A DNA stretch of 34,441 nt. It comes from Rhodanobacter lindaniclasticus (GTDB taxonomy: Bacteria > Pseudomonadota > Gammaproteobacteria > Xanthomonadales > Rhodanobacteraceae). The stretch lies in the NCBI RefSeq assembly GCF_004799035.1, contig NZ_MWIO01000001.1:1-34441 (forward strand), given 5' to 3'. A program made the translations under genes and the position numbers. Below, piece by piece: positions 34,171 through 34,441 of the stretch (its first letter is position 1; each line of letters starts with the position of its first letter). The notes beneath the pieces were generated by a model. The model was not told the DNA's origin and did not search any database. It saw nothing but the letters and a program-made list of their open reading frames with translations.

Positions 34171-34441
34171 CCCCGGGCTCTAAATCGCACCGCTACTCAA
34201 AGCGGGAGGACATTGCCACGTCGGCATCGGCCTGATGTGTGCAGGTCAAGTCGGCGGCTGCGCGGCGGTAGACGCTGGCGAATCGAGGGCTATCGCAAGG
34301 CCGCACGCGCGACGATCTCCGCGGAGGACCGTCTGGAACCAGGCCCGCGCTGCGCCCTGTGGCAGGTGGCGGCCGGCGATCGCCCCGGCCCCGGCAAAGC
34401 CCACACCGTCTCCGGTGAAAGTGTTCGGGGTAAGGCCCCTG
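34171..34441. other. unassigned right edge
   Basis: After the transposase stop come IS-end-like bases, then about 220 bp that I cannot place. One plus-strand frame stays open from about 34210 to the window end (GYRKAARATISAEDRLEPGP and onward) but has no start or known motif. GTGAAAGTGTTCGGGGTA at 34415-34432 resembles the IS end TACCCCGA...ACACTTTCAC in reverse, with 8 bases absent. Confidence 0.4.

Noticed and set aside
33420-34235. 271-codon frame across the gap, IS end and orfB
   Set aside because: It crosses the IS border and reads orfB in the wrong frame.
34234-34441. Possible group II intron start (GTGTG at 34234)
   Set aside because: Only the 5-base match is visible; no reverse transcriptase or domain V falls within the window.

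Overview
This window looks like chromosomal DNA of a high-GC gammaproteobacterium of the order Lysobacterales (Xanthomonadales), most likely Rhodanobacteraceae. The grounds are inference from gene content: a short IlvC without the usual N-terminal strand, a large TonB-dependent receptor of the Xanthomonas/Rhodanobacter type, palindromic repeats of the GTAGGAGCGCAC kind, and promoters whose leader-peptide start codons fall at the predicted +1. Both ends lie in copies of one IS3-family element in inverted orientation with their bodies pointing outward, so the window may be a contig broken at IS repeats.

Layout. 1-146: IS end. 281-943: secreted beta-helix repeat protein. 944-1604: non-coding stretch packed with hairpin repeats. 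6063-1605 (minus): a tight five-gene operon of a TIM-barrel sugar-isomerase-like protein, a catalytically complete LuxS homologue, a sugar phosphate cyclase, a UbiG-like methyltransferase and a UbiA-like prenyltransferase, with an FNR/Anr-type palindrome upstream. I do not recognise this combination as a described pathway, and it is the best candidate for a new system here. 8253-6236 (minus): two membrane or periplasmic multihaem cytochromes c. 8403-12255 (plus): thr operon (leader peptide, hom, thrB, thrC). 12673-15631: accessory island with a candidate toxin/immunity pair (TNT-like NADase motif) and a coiled-coil membrane protein. 15798-29099 (plus): one branched-chain amino acid supercluster, leader peptide-leuA-ilvE-leuC-leuD-leuB-ilvD-ilvC-VOC protein-ilvB-ilvM-ilvA. 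32211-29248 (minus): TonB-dependent receptor. 33274-32657 (minus): CGFS glutaredoxin fused to a cysteine-less HesB/IscA-like domain. 33767-34441: internally deleted IS3 copy and an unassigned edge.

How the parts work together. hom, thrB and thrC turn aspartate semialdehyde into threonine. ilvA starts the isoleucine branch from threonine, while ilvB/M, C, D, E and leuA, C, D, B complete isoleucine, valine and leucine. All steps from pyruvate or threonine to the three branched-chain amino acids are therefore in one directional block. Both amino-acid operons open with a leader peptide rich in the cognate residues (Thr/Ile, or Leu/Val/Ile) followed by mutually exclusive RNA hairpins. In both, the leader start codon lies only 6-7 nt after the predicted -10 box, which implies leaderless translation of the attenuator peptide. 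The BCAA block also has terminator-like hairpins between leuB and ilvD that could divide it into leu and ilv sections.

All calls come from reading the sequence; no database search or structure prediction was run.
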